The notes below the pieces were generated by a model. It saw only the letters and a program-made list of their open reading frames with translations, ran no database searches and was not told the origin of the DNA. Positions 16,686 to 24,989 of a DNA stretch of 37,501 nucleotides are shown one piece after another; position 1 is the first letter of the stretch; each line of letters starts with the position of its first letter. Origin of the DNA: Acidimicrobiales bacterium (GTDB lineage: Bacteria > Actinomycetota > Acidimicrobiia > Acidimicrobiales > SZUA-35); the NCBI GenBank assembly GCA_024638815.1, contig JAHEJM010000033.1:1-37501 (forward strand), read 5' to 3'. Position numbers and translations under genes: made by a program.

Positions 16686-17744
16686 TCAGTCCCGGCCGAT
16701 GCCGGCGGGCCGGAAACGGGCCGAAAGAATGTCCGCCACCTGTTCGACCACCAGTACCGACGTCTCCCCGAGGGCGCGGTCCCGACCGTAGATCTCGACC
16801 AGGGACCGGACCTCGAGATCGTCGGGATGGCCCACGTCGTCGGCCACCACGCCAACCACGGCCACCACCGGAACCCCCATCTCCGAGGCCCATCGGTACA
16901 CGCCGCCCACCACCTTGCCCGAGAACGAGCCGGTGTCGAGCCGACCCTCGCCGGTGATACACAGGGCGGCGCCATGGAGAAGATCGTCGAGCCCGGCCCG
17001 CTCGGCCAGCAGCTCGAAGCCCGATTGCAGGCGAGCCCCGATGGCCACCAGGCCACCGGCCAGACCACCGGCGGCACCGGCACCGGCCACCGTGCTCAGA
17101 TCCACCTCGTACTTGTCGACATACAGCTGCTGCAACCGCTCCAGACGGCGGGTCAGCAGCCGGACCTGGGCCGGCGTTGCCCCCTTCTGGGGGGCAAAGA
17201 CGGTGGCGGCGTCGACAAACAGGGTGTCGACGTCACAGGCCACCACGATGTCGAGCGCCTTGAGCCTTCCCGGCGGGGGTAGCGCCTCCAGCGCACCCAG
17301 CCCACCATCGGTCGTGGCCGATCCGCCGAGCAGGACGTAGATGGTGCGGGCCCCGACCTCAACCGCCTGGGCGATCAGCTGACCGGTGCCGACGGTCGAC
17401 GCCTCCAGCGGGTCGTTGCCCTCGGCCCCACCGGCCAGCACCAGACCGGAGGCGGCCGACATCTCGATGAAGGCTTCGCGACCTTCCAGGCGCCAACCGG
17501 CCTCCACCGGTTGACCCAAAGGGCCGGTGACCGTGGTGACCTTGTTGGCCCCACCCAGGACCTCCAGCGAGCCCTCGCCACCGTCGGCCAGGGGTACAAC
17601 CCGTGGTGTCCAGCCGGCCTCGGTGGCCGCTCCGGCCGCCGCCACGCCCAACTCGACACTGCCGGCGGTGCCACGGAACTTGTCGAAGGCCAGGACCACC
17701 CCGGGGTCGTCGGAGTCGGACGGTCTCCGTCGCCGGGACATCAT
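16686..17744 (-). CDS. Glycerate kinase (GlxK/GarK family)
   Basis: 352 residues. Family features are VVLAFDKFRGTAGSVELG near the start (the lysine region of the D-K-F-K-G motif, here DKFRG), PLADGGEGSLEVL, GLVLAGG, LLGGSATTDGGLGALEAL with its nucleotide-binding glycines, GAGAAGGLAGGLVAIGA, and CITGEGRLDTGSFSGKVVGG. The enzyme phosphorylates D-glycerate to a phosphoglycerate with ATP, feeding glycolate or serine breakdown into glycolysis. The central region is about 20 residues shorter than in E. coli GarK. The first two codons are both ATG; the ribosome-binding site is poor. It lies 42 bases after the LytR_C gene on the same strand. Confidence 0.92.
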   Translation of the reverse strand: MMSRRRRPSDSDDPGVVLAFDKFRGTAGSVELGVAAAGAATEAGWTPRVVPLADGGEGSLEVLGGANKVTTVTGPLGQPVEAGWRLEGREAFIEMSAASGLVLAGGAEGNDPLEASTVGTGQLIAQAVEVGARTIYVLLGGSATTDGGLGALEALPPPGRLKALDIVVACDVDTLFVDAATVFAPQKGATPAQVRLLTRRLERLQQLYVDKYEVDLSTVAGAGAAGGLAGGLVAIGARLQSGFELLAERAGLDDLLHGAALCITGEGRLDTGSFSGKVVGGVYRWASEMGVPVVAVVGVVADDVGHPDDLEVRSLVEIYGRDRALGETSVLVVEQVADILSARFRPAGIGRD

Positions 17745-17786
17745 GGAGAATCGGATGACGTCACCGACGGCCGGACTGAAGTGGCA

Positions 17787-18566
17787 TCAGATGGGGATGG
17801 CGTCGTCGGTCCCGACCACGACCACGATGTCGGCCATACCGGCGTCTGCCGGATCATCGCTGAGGGAGGCGGCGGTGTCCAACGGCCCGACCAGTGAGTC
17901 CAGCCCGGTCCCCAGCGTTTCGGCCACGGCCAGGGCCTCGGCCTCGTAACCCTCGGAGTAGTAGATACCCGATTCCTGTGGCTCCAATGCGTTGCCGGCG
18001 GGGATGGTGGAGTACCCGGCCAGCGACAACAGATCGGTTCCCTGGCCGGCGATGCCGCTGCGGTCAGTGGCGTTGAGCACCTGCACCGTCACCTCGCCGG
18101 GGGGGCGAAGGGCGGAGGCCGTGGTGCTCGTCGTATCATCCGTGGTTTCGTCCACGGCCTGATCACCCACCCCCTGGTCGGTCGTGGCGTCACCCGCCAT
18201 GGAGCCATCGTCAGCCATCGACCCGTCGTCGACCACGCCATCGGCCCCGGCCTCGGCCTCTTCGGGAGCGGCCGGATCGAGACCCTCCCCGTCGCTGCCG
18301 TCCGGCGCATCGACGGTTTCCACTCCGTCGTCGGCCGCCACCGTGTCGTCCCCGGAAGGGGCATCCAGACTGCGAGTGAGCAGATAGCCACCGACGACGA
18401 GGGCCAGCAGCACCACGATCACGCCGCGGAACAGGTCGGTACCCCCGTAGCGGGCACGGCGATCCTCCTTCGGATCGGGGTCCTGATCGTGATAGTCGGA
18501 CTGATCGGGGTACGGCTCCGCATGCGGATCGGCGTAGTGGTCCAGATCGGGGGCTTGTCGAGACAT
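17787..18566 (-). CDS. Single-pass membrane protein with extracellular LytR_C domain
   Basis: 259 residues. Residues 1-45 are cytoplasmic, charged and Asp/Pro/Tyr-rich. A transmembrane helix follows at about 46-64 (DLFRGVIVVLLALVVGGYLL). A long acidic Asp/Ala/Thr linker runs to about 150. The C-terminal domain, from PGEVTVQVLNATDRSGIAGQ onward, matches LytR_C, often found at the end of LytR-CpsA-Psr wall-polymer ligases but here standing alone, as in several actinobacterial membrane proteins. It is probably a cell-envelope protein; the role is unknown. The ATG at 18566 has GGGAG upstream; a longer frame to 18749 was rejected because it lacks a ribosome-binding site and its added residues look non-coding. 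Confidence 0.85.
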   Translation of the reverse strand: MSRQAPDLDHYADPHAEPYPDQSDYHDQDPDPKEDRRARYGGTDLFRGVIVVLLALVVGGYLLTRSLDAPSGDDTVAADDGVETVDAPDGSDGEGLDPAAPEEAEAGADGVVDDGSMADDGSMAGDATTDQGVGDQAVDETTDDTTSTTASALRPPGEVTVQVLNATDRSGIAGQGTDLLSLAGYSTIPAGNALEPQESGIYYSEGYEAEALAVAETLGTGLDSLVGPLDTAASLSDDPADAGMADIVVVVGTDDAIPI

Positions 18567-18763
18567 GAAGGTCTCCCTCATCGAGAGCGGGCGCTGTTGC
18601 GAGAGGCGGCGACGGCGACGAGCCGTGGCCCACCGCCCGGGCCGGCTGTGACACGCCAACTCAGCTGACTCAAATGTAGCGCCACCGGCAGCCTCGCCCC
18701 GCCCACTGGGTAAACTCTTCGTCGGGGATCGTGCTCGCACGGTGAGCACGCCTCCCGGTTCAG

Positions 18764-18836
18764 GCCCGGGTAGCTCAGCTGGTAGAGCACCGCTCTTGTA
18801 AAGCGTAGGTCAGGGGTTCGATTCCCCTCCCGGGCT
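18764..18836 (+). tRNA. tRNA-Thr (anticodon UGU)
   Basis: The 7-bp acceptor stem GCCCGGG/CCCGGGC, the D arm (AGCTC with GAGC), the anticodon loop CTTGTAA with TGT at 18797-18799, and the T arm with GTTCGATTC are all present. The outer pair of the anticodon stem is a mismatch. The 3' CCA is not encoded. No intron or plus-strand terminator was seen. Confidence 0.95.
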
Positions 18837-18946
18837 CTTCGGCCGTTCGCTGACACCATCAAACGGCGACCACGTCAGTGAATCCCGCCGCAAATCAGGT
18901 GCCGGTGAATCGGTGCTCGGGGTCGGCCGGTGAATCGGCGCGGCGA

Positions 18947-21079
18947 TTACGGCAGTAAGATGTAGACCCGGCCCTGGGCCTTGGTCGACTGGACCGCAAG
19001 CAGGGCGTTGTCGGGAAGCACGCCCCCGACCGACCAGCAGACGGGCCCGCTCACCCCTTGGCCGGCCCCGAGCGTGGCCGCCAGGTCGAGCGAGTCGCCG
19101 GCGCCACACGGCGACGGAGTGGAGGCCAGATCGTTGCCGTCGGCATCGACCAGAGCCAGCTGCAGATCGGCCAACTCACCCTCACCCTCGGCCTCGTCGT
19201 TGACGATCTGCACAGCAAGGCGGGCCTCGCCGTCGGCGCCGTCGGACTCGACCGACTGCAGCTGGAGTGTCCACGGCTGGGTTTCGGCCCCGTCGGGATA
19301 CTCGACACGAATACCGGATCCAGGATCATGGGGATTGGCCAGCGAACCGATGACGGCTTCGGCGTTGCCATCCCCAGCGGTCTGCTCGGTGCCGTCAGCG
19401 CCGTCGTCGGAGTCGTTCTGCAGCTGGAACGCCAGGTAGCCGGCGACGCCGGCCGCGGCCAAGGCCAGAACTCCGAGGATGGCGTAGAGGACGCGCCGAC
19501 CCATCCCGGCCGAAGGGGTGGGGGCGTCCAGTGGCGACACCGCAGCCCGGGGCGACTCGTAGCCGAGGCTCGATGCCTGTATCGGAGGCTGGCCCGGTCC
19601 CGTCGGTTGCGGGGCCGCCTGGAAGTCCCCGCCCTGGTAGTCGGCGGCGAATCCAGGATCGGTGGAGGCCTCGGGGTCATAGCCCGGACCGTCATAGGCC
19701 GGTGAAGGCTGGCTCGGGCTGAAGCTCGGGGAATCGTAGGAATGGGTATCAGCGGCCTGGGTCTCGACCTGTCCCGGGGCCGTAGAGGCCTGGCCGTCAT
19801 GGTCGAAGCCGGCGTAGGCGGTCTCATCGCCGGTGGATTCGGCGGCGGCCGCCGAATCGTCGAGGGCCGCCAGGTCGTCGCCGGCCCGTTCGTATGGCTG
19901 CTCGCCGTATGCCTGCTCGCCGTGAGTTGGCTCGTCGTAGCTCGGCTCGTCATAGGCCGAATTGGCGAATCCCGGCCGCGAGTTGCCGAATCGGCCGGAG
20001 AACTCGGATCCGCTCAGGGTGTCGATCACGGGCTGCTCTGTCGTCGGTTCTCCGTCGACCTCGACCGAATCGGCCGGCGCCGTATCCGCTGCTGCATCCG
20101 ACAGCACATCGGACGTCATGGTCGACGGCGAATCCAGCGCCGTGCCCTCCACTGCTTCGGTGTCGGCATCGATCAGCGTGTCGGCATCGATCAGCGTGTC
20201 GGCATCGATCAGCGTGTCGGCATCGATCAGCTCGTCAGCATCGATCAGCTCGTCAGCATCAATCAGCTCGTCAGCATCAATCAGCTCGTCAGCATCAATC
20301 AGCTCGTCAGCATCAATCAGCTCGTCAGCATCGATCAGCGTGTCGGCATCGGCCTCAACCTGCTTGTTGATGTCGCCACGCCGAGCGTCGGCCTCGGCCT
20401 CGGCCTGCAGTCGCAGGAACAGCTCACTGCCGGTCTCCCGGGTTGTGCCGGCCAGCTCGGTCAGCCCGGCGGCAGCACCGGTTGCAGCGGCACCGGCTGC
20501 CGCCACCTCCGAGGTTCCGGGGCGGTCGTCGGGCGTGGACACCGACTCGACCGGCGTTTCGGTTCCGGTGCCGGCAACCGACGTCTCGGCCGATTCCGCC
20601 ACCCATGCCGTCATGGGCTGGTGATCGCCCGTGACGGCAGCGGCTGCCGCCGCCGATTCACCGGTGTCAAAGGTGCCGTCGTCGGGCCAGGGTTGGGACG
20701 ATGCGAATTCATCGTGGGAGCCGGACTCGGGGGGAGCCCAACTCGAACCGGTGGGCGAGCTGGACTCGGCGGAAGTTCCCGAGGAGAAGGGATCGGCGTA
20801 GGAGGATGCACCGGCCGCCGATTCACCGGTGTCGGCCGTCAGCGACGTCGTGTCGAAACCGGTGGCTTCGCCGAGGACGCTGTCGGGGGCCGTGGTTTCG
20901 GCAAACGCACCCTCGGCCGCCGTGTCGGTGACCGAGCCGTCGCCGGTCTCGATCTCGGCATCGGGACGAGGGCCGTAGCCTTCGGGCCACCACTGACCGT
21001 CGAAGGCCTCGTACCACCCTTGGGGTGGTGGCCATTCATAGAGATTTCCGTCCCAGGCTTTGTATGTTGCCTCAGTCAC
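18947..21079 (-). CDS. Large single-pass membrane protein with DAD-x-LI hexapeptide repeats
   Basis: 710 residues. The N-terminus (YKAWDGNLYEWPPPQGWYE and a further W/P/G-rich stretch) resembles the short Trp/Pro motifs of actinobacterial DUF2510-type modules. Residues about 45-525 are disordered, rich in Ser/Thr/Ala/Glu/Asp, with a hexapeptide block near 243-306 (see repeat) and Tyr/Pro/Asp repeats (SYDEPTHGEQ-like) near 380-420. A transmembrane helix lies at about 530-552 (VLYAILGVLALAAAGVAGYL). The last 150 residues form an extracellular beta-rich domain, DUF4352-like by pattern, with two cysteines. Positive charge before the helix puts the long acidic part in the cytoplasm. Function unknown; the topology recalls envelope or division scaffold proteins. 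Confidence 0.8.
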   Translation of the reverse strand: MTEATYKAWDGNLYEWPPPQGWYEAFDGQWWPEGYGPRPDAEIETGDGSVTDTAAEGAFAETTAPDSVLGEATGFDTTSLTADTGESAAGASSYADPFSSGTSAESSSPTGSSWAPPESGSHDEFASSQPWPDDGTFDTGESAAAAAAVTGDHQPMTAWVAESAETSVAGTGTETPVESVSTPDDRPGTSEVAAAGAAATGAAAGLTELAGTTRETGSELFLRLQAEAEADARRGDINKQVEADADTLIDADELIDADELIDADELIDADELIDADELIDADELIDADTLIDADTLIDADTLIDADTEAVEGTALDSPSTMTSDVLSDAAADTAPADSVEVDGEPTTEQPVIDTLSGSEFSGRFGNSRPGFANSAYDEPSYDEPTHGEQAYGEQPYERAGDDLAALDDSAAAAESTGDETAYAGFDHDGQASTAPGQVETQAADTHSYDSPSFSPSQPSPAYDGPGYDPEASTDPGFAADYQGGDFQAAPQPTGPGQPPIQASSLGYESPRAAVSPLDAPTPSAGMGRRVLYAILGVLALAAAGVAGYLAFQLQNDSDDGADGTEQTAGDGNAEAVIGSLANPHDPGSGIRVEYPDGAETQPWTLQLQSVESDGADGEARLAVQIVNDEAEGEGELADLQLALVDADGNDLASTPSPCGAGDSLDLAATLGAGQGVSGPVCWSVGGVLPDNALLAVQSTKAQGRVYILLP
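20160..20351 (-). repeat. 18-bp in-frame VNTR, ten full units plus a partial
   Basis: Ten 18-bp units begin at 20160 and repeat exactly every 18 bases to 20339, followed by a 12-base partial unit. Two unit types alternate in blocks: four GTGTCGGCATCGATCAGC units, then six TCGTCAGCATCRATCAGC units. They encode DADTLI and DADELI hexapeptides on the minus strand. Neighbouring units are almost identical at the DNA level, including silent positions, pointing to recent slippage. Confidence 0.95.
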
Positions 21080-21117
21080 TGCTCCTACCTACCTCTGCGT
21101 CCGGAACGCCGCACTCG

Positions 21118-22026
21118 CTAACTCGGATCCTGCCGGAGTCGCACGACTTCAAAACATGCTACGGCCGAAGCCATGGCAACATTCAGGCTGTTCAGATAAC
21201 CGGCGAGTGGTATCGAGGCTAGGACGTCGACGCGTTTGCGTACAAGCTGTGACAAACCCTGGCCCTCATCCCCCAAGACTAGGGCAATTCGCTCACCGGT
21301 ACGCGTCGGCAGGTCGAACAAGGAGCGATCTCCCGCCTGATCAAGCCCCACCGTCAGAATCCCGGCGTCGGTCAGATTGGCGATGGCGGTGGGAATACCG
21401 GCCACGATTGCCATGGGAACGTGCTCCACTGCGCCGGCCGCCACCTTGGTCACGGCGGGGGTCACATGGGCGGCCCGATGGCGGCCCAGGATCACACCGG
21501 TGACCCCGGCACATTCCGCCGTGCGCAGCATGGCGCCCACGTTCCCGGGGTCGGTCACCCCGTCCAGGACGAGCAGAAAGGCGTGGGGATCAGCCACCAA
21601 TTCGTCGAAGTCGGCCTCGGTCAGCGGGGCGGCCCGGGCCATCACGCCCTGATGGGATTCGGTCACGGCCTCCGACGCCAGGTGACGGCGGGACACCTTG
21701 CGATGAGGAACACCGAGTTCCTGAGCCAGCTGCTCGATGTCATCGAGGATGTCGGCGCGGGCGAGATCGTCGATCACCAAGACCTCACGAACCTGGCGTT
21801 TTCCGGCCAGTAGCAGCTCCCGTACAGCCTGGCGGCCCTCGACCTGTTCACCGCCGAGGCCGCGGGTTCGACGGCGTCGGGGCGAACCGGACGAAGATGG
21901 TGCCGACTGGCGGCGGCCCTGATCAGGACGGCTCTCGCCTCGACCGCGCCGGCCACTCCCGCCACTGCGCCGAGGATCCTTGCGTCCTGCCCGCCCCTGC
22001 CGGCGAGGCCCTTTTCTGCCCGTCAT
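21118..22026 (-). CDS. rlmB: TrmH-family rRNA 2'-O-methyltransferase (RlmB type)
   Basis: 302 residues from the ATG at 22026 (MTGRKGPRRQG). Residues 1-70 are a very basic Arg/Gly/Ser tail, typical of actinobacterial members and likely RNA-binding. A SpoU substrate-binding domain follows (VEGRQAVRELLLAG). Then comes the SPOUT knot with its three motifs: LDGVTDPGNVGAMLRTAE, LVLGDEGQGLS and IPLAGYLNSLNVAMASAVA. RlmB methylates a guanosine ribose in 23S rRNA (G2251 in E. coli). The order ispD-ispF-rlmB matches other actinobacteria, where cysS lies between ispF and rlmB; cysS is absent here. A longer frame to 22101 was rejected because it reads into the duplicated intergenic repeat. Confidence 0.9.
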   Translation of the reverse strand: MTGRKGPRRQGRAGRKDPRRSGGSGRRGRGESRPDQGRRQSAPSSSGSPRRRRTRGLGGEQVEGRQAVRELLLAGKRQVREVLVIDDLARADILDDIEQLAQELGVPHRKVSRRHLASEAVTESHQGVMARAAPLTEADFDELVADPHAFLLVLDGVTDPGNVGAMLRTAECAGVTGVILGRHRAAHVTPAVTKVAAGAVEHVPMAIVAGIPTAIANLTDAGILTVGLDQAGDRSLFDLPTRTGERIALVLGDEGQGLSQLVRKRVDVLASIPLAGYLNSLNVAMASAVACFEVVRLRQDPS

Positions 22027-22047
22027 TGTCGTCCCATCGCTCGGTTC

Positions 22048-22271
22048 GAGACTAGGTGCGGCGGGACGGCGCCCGCCACCTCGAGTTTGACCTTCGGCCA
22101 AACGTCGCCGAGAGTTGACCTAACCGTGAACATCCACGTCACCAAGCGAGACGAGGTGCGGCGGGACGGCGTTCCTGCCGCCGGCCGAAGACGGCTTGAA
22201 TTTGGCCTTTGGCCAAACGTCGCCGAGAGTCGACCTACTCGTGAACATCCAACTCACCACGCGATACGAGG
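22048..22271. repeat. Imperfect tandem duplication including the 3' end of ispF
   Basis: Unit A (about 22048-22155) and unit B (about 22148-22271) share long matching stretches; unit B has about 15 extra bases in the middle. On the minus strand unit B holds the last 11 codons of ispF (LVSRGELDVHE and stop), and unit A holds a diverged copy (LVSLGDVDVHG and stop) plus the same downstream sequence containing GGCGACGTTTGGCC. The whole lies between the ispF stop and the rlmB start. Confidence 0.85.
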
Positions 22272-22744
22272 GCCACGGCGAAGCATTGAATACCGTTACC
22301 CAGATCGGCGACGCCCTCGGTTCGCTTGCCCTTGACCGTGACCGGCGCTCCGACCGCAGCCGACAGGGTCTGCTCCATGCGAGATCGAACCGGGGCGATC
22401 TTGGGCTCGTCGCACACGACGGTGCAGTCGATGTTGACCACCCACCACCCGGCGTCTTGGACCCTACCGACGGCTTCGGTCAGCATGGCGATGCTGTCGG
22501 CGCCCTTGTTGGCGGAGTCGGTATCGGGGAACAGCTGCCCGATGTCACCCAGCCCCACCGCCCCAAGAACGGCATCGGTGCAGGCGTGGGCGATCACGTC
22601 GGCGTCACTGTGACCGGCCAGACCCCGCTGCCTATCGAAGGTCACGCCACCCAGGACCAGCGCCCGAGCCGGGTCGTTCGACCAGGGATGGACGTCATAG
22701 CCCTGCCCGATACGAAACGGGGCAACCATCGATTCGTCCGTCAT
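22235..22744 (-). CDS. ispF: 2-C-methyl-D-erythritol 2,4-cyclodiphosphate synthase
   Basis: 169 residues. The metal site is in GYDVHP (Asp17, His19) and GHSDADVIAHACTDA; LFPDTD is the substrate-loop motif. The enzyme cyclises CDP-methylerythritol phosphate in the MEP isoprenoid pathway, releasing CMP. The usual K-A-T-T-x-E segment reads VKGKRTEGVADLGNG, a mild divergence. The first codon overlaps the ispD stop as ATGA, so the two are translationally coupled. The 3' end is duplicated downstream (see repeat at 22048-22271). Confidence 0.96.
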   Translation of the reverse strand: MTDESMVAPFRIGQGYDVHPWSNDPARALVLGGVTFDRQRGLAGHSDADVIAHACTDAVLGAVGLGDIGQLFPDTDSANKGADSIAMLTEAVGRVQDAGWWVVNIDCTVVCDEPKIAPVRSRMEQTLSAAVGAPVTVKGKRTEGVADLGNGIQCFAVALVSRGELDVHE

Positions 22745-23430
22745 GCGTGGGCCTCATCGGTGGCCGGGAGCGACCGGCTCAGCACCTCGGCCACGGCCAG
22801 ATCCCGGGGAAAGGTGATCTTGATGTTGTCATGGTCACCGGCAACCTGCGTCACCGGTATCTCCAGCCGTTCGACGACGGTTGCATCATCGGAGGCCCGC
22901 AGGCCCGACTCATGGGCTCTGCGGACGACCTCGGTCCGGAACCCCTGCGGGGTCTGTACGGCAACGAAGCGAGTACGATCCACGGCCGGACCATCCACCT
23001 GGCGGAGGCTGTCCACCACCGGTACCACCGGGACAACAGCGTCGGCACCGGCGGCCAATGCCGTGACAACCCTGCGGGTCACGGCCGGTGACACCAGGGG
23101 GCGGGCGGCGTCATGAATGAGCACATGAGTGGCATGGTCGGGCACGACGGCAAGTCCGTTGCGAACCGAATCCGACCGCTCCACCCCTCCCTCGACCCGG
23201 TGCTCGACGCCGAGATCCCGGGCCGTACCCAGGAACGAGGGGCCGACCACGACCACCCCCTCGACAACAGAGGTCATGGCGGCAACCGACCAGTCGATGA
23301 CTCGGCGGCCGGCCAGGAGTTCGAGCTGCTTGGGTCGGCCGAAACGTCGGCCCGACCCTGCAGCCACCACAATGGCCCAGGGCCGGAATCCGGGGTTGCC
23401 TTCAAGCCGATGCTCGACGGTCTCGGTCAT
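22741..23430 (-). CDS. ispD: 2-C-methyl-D-erythritol 4-phosphate cytidylyltransferase
   Basis: 229 residues from the ATG at 23430. The CTP-binding loop is in IVVAAGSGRRFGRPKQLELL, followed by IHDAARPLVSP with the substrate-binding Asp-Ala-Ala-Arg, and QTPQGFRTEVV. It makes CDP-methylerythritol in the MEP pathway, one step before CMK and IspF. It overlaps ispF by four bases. In mycobacteria carD precedes ispD; here a divergent Crp/Fnr gene takes that place. The start has no clear ribosome-binding site; an in-frame extension to 23475 is less likely because the family begins close to residue 15 of the chosen start. Confidence 0.94.
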   Translation of the reverse strand: MTETVEHRLEGNPGFRPWAIVVAAGSGRRFGRPKQLELLAGRRVIDWSVAAMTSVVEGVVVVGPSFLGTARDLGVEHRVEGGVERSDSVRNGLAVVPDHATHVLIHDAARPLVSPAVTRRVVTALAAGADAVVPVVPVVDSLRQVDGPAVDRTRFVAVQTPQGFRTEVVRRAHESGLRASDDATVVERLEIPVTQVAGDHDNIKITFPRDLAVAEVLSRSLPATDEAHA

Positions 23431-23518
23431 CGGTGCCGACGGTAGCCGAAGGCCGACCAAACCCCCCATCGCCACGGCAGATGGGGCGGGATCGGCAGTT
23501 CCTCGCCAAGACGGAACG

Positions 23519-23534
23519 TGTGGTGTGTGTCACT
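23519..23534 (+). promoter_or_regulatory. Crp-like binding site upstream of the Crp/Fnr gene
   Basis: TGTGG-N6-TCACT matches 8 of 10 positions of the Crp/GlxR consensus TGTGA-N6-TCACA. It lies about 32 bases before the regulator's ATG, in the divergent region shared with ispD, so autoregulation and possible control of ispD are plausible. Confidence 0.5.
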
Positions 23535-23565
23535 TCCGGGGCCAACTGGTCTACCGTCTATGGGT

Positions 23566-24225
23566 ATGAACGGAATCGAAGTCCTGAGATCGGTCGAACT
23601 CTTTCGTGACCTCGACGACGACGCGCTGAACGAGCTGGCCAACTACACCGAACGGCGGAAACTGGCCCGGGGCGACGTGCTCTTCGAGGAGGATGCCGAG
23701 CCCGACGAGTTGTTCGTGGTCATTTCGGGACGGGTGGCCATGGTCAACCGGTCCATCGACGGTCGGGAATCGGTGGTGGCCCTCATGGAGAAGGGCAACC
23801 TGTTCGGCGAGATGCCCATGTTCGACGGACTTCCCCGCTCTACCGACGCCCGGGCCCTGGAATCGTCGGAGGTCCTGGCCATTCCCTACGACCCGGTGAA
23901 AGCTCTGTATGCCGCTCGACCCCGCCTGCTGTGGCGGGTGGTGGAGCTGCTGGCGGGGCGGCTCCGGCAGATGGACGGCGTGTTGGCCGACTCGGTGTTC
24001 CTCGATGTCACGGGACGAACGGCCAAACGTCTATTGGAGATCGCCGGCGATTCCGATGACTTCGCTCTCCCGGTCACACAGGAGGAGCTGGCGGGCATGG
24101 TCGGGGCCAGCCGGGAGCGGGTCAACAAAGCCATCGCCTCGTTCATCAAGCTCGGCTGGATCGCCCAGCGCGACCGGCGGTATCAGATTCTCAAGCGGGA
24201 TCAGCTCGAGCTCCGCTCGCGCTAG
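23566..24225 (+). CDS. Crp/Fnr-family transcription regulator
   Basis: 219 residues. The N-terminal cyclic-nucleotide-binding domain has GDVLFEEDAEPDELFVVISG and the cassette LFGEMPMFDGLPRSTDARAL, which keeps the Gly-Glu and Arg-Ser of the cAMP phosphate-binding site. A long dimer helix follows (WRVVELLAGRLRQMD). The C-terminal winged helix has VTQEELAGMVGASRERVNKA as recognition region. No Fnr-type cysteine cluster is present, so cAMP rather than an iron-sulfur cluster is the likely signal. It is close in layout to GlxR/Crp of other actinobacteria. An in-frame ATG two codons upstream (23560) is also possible; no ribosome-binding site is seen, which suggests a leaderless mRNA. Confidence 0.92.
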   Translation: MNGIEVLRSVELFRDLDDDALNELANYTERRKLARGDVLFEEDAEPDELFVVISGRVAMVNRSIDGRESVVALMEKGNLFGEMPMFDGLPRSTDARALESSEVLAIPYDPVKALYAARPRLLWRVVELLAGRLRQMDGVLADSVFLDVTGRTAKRLLEIAGDSDDFALPVTQEELAGMVGASRERVNKAIASFIKLGWIAQRDRRYQILKRDQLELRSR

Positions 24226-24272
24226 CCGGCACTCCCCCACCGGGCCGGCTCCGCAGGCTCGGGCCTCGACCC

Positions 24273-24959
24273 CTACGTGCGAACGACGTCGGACCGGGCC
24301 AGATGCTCGAACACTTGGGACCAGGCATCGGCCGAGTCCCGCGGACGGTGCACGGGCAGGTCGGGATCGTGGACAAAATCATGGCGGGCCCCCGGGTACC
24401 GGGCCACCTTCACCCCAAGCGAGATCAGCTCGTCCACGTCGGCCACGGGCGTGAACTGATCGTCGGTCCCGACCACGGCCAGGATCGACGACCGGTCCTC
24501 CACGTGGGTCAGCAGGTCCAGGGGCTCCCGCTGGTTCGGGCCCCGCCAATGGCTGGGCAGTCGGATCATGCCATAGAAGCTGACGATGCGGTCGAACCGA
24601 AGCGACGCCGCTGCTTTGTAGGCATACATCCCGCCGAGCGAGAACCCGATGAGGGCCACCGGGTCGACCTCCAGACGATTGGCGGCATCGACCAGGTCGG
24701 CCACGACCTCGTCGTCGTCCAGTCCGCTCACGGCTTGATCCCGGTCCTCGATGGTTGCCTGCTGCAAGTCGTCGCTACCGATGGCGTCGACCACGATCAC
24801 ATTCCAGTTCTGGGTCACGGCCAGGCTGGATGCCAGATCGTCGAACAACCGACGCCGACCGGCCAAATCGGGGGCGAGTACGACACCCCGGCGAGCTCCG
24901 ATGGTGGCATGCAAATCGGCCAATGCACCTGACGAGAGTTCGATCTCCACTAGTCTCAC
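24273..24959 (-). CDS. Alpha/beta hydrolase, dienelactone hydrolase family
   Basis: 228 residues. The nucleophile elbow is GFSLGGMYAYKAAA with Ser in place of the Cys of true dienelactone hydrolases. The catalytic acid is in GTDDQFTP and the histidine in GARHDFVHDP. Such proteins hydrolyse small esters or thioesters; the substrate is unknown. The start is a GTG at 24959 with no ribosome-binding site but a GATAAC box eight bases upstream, so it may be leaderless and have its own promoter. It lies 127 bases after disA on the same strand and ends 47 bases from the convergent Crp/Fnr gene. Confidence 0.85.
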   Translation of the reverse strand: MRLVEIELSSGALADLHATIGARRGVVLAPDLAGRRRLFDDLASSLAVTQNWNVIVVDAIGSDDLQQATIEDRDQAVSGLDDDEVVADLVDAANRLEVDPVALIGFSLGGMYAYKAAASLRFDRIVSFYGMIRLPSHWRGPNQREPLDLLTHVEDRSSILAVVGTDDQFTPVADVDELISLGVKVARYPGARHDFVHDPDLPVHRPRDSADAWSQVFEHLARSDVVRT

Positions 24960-24989
24960 TTGTTATCGGACGTTGACGATCAGGCCAAG

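Noticed and set aside
18764-18836. Integration site (attB) in tRNA-Thr
   Set aside because: No integrase and no duplicated tRNA 3' end were seen nearby.
19742-21121. Plus-strand open frame opposite the hexapeptide-repeat protein, with its own repeats
   Set aside because: The repeat length (18 bp) keeps all frames open. The minus-strand protein has a membrane helix and a folded end domain; the plus-strand one has none.
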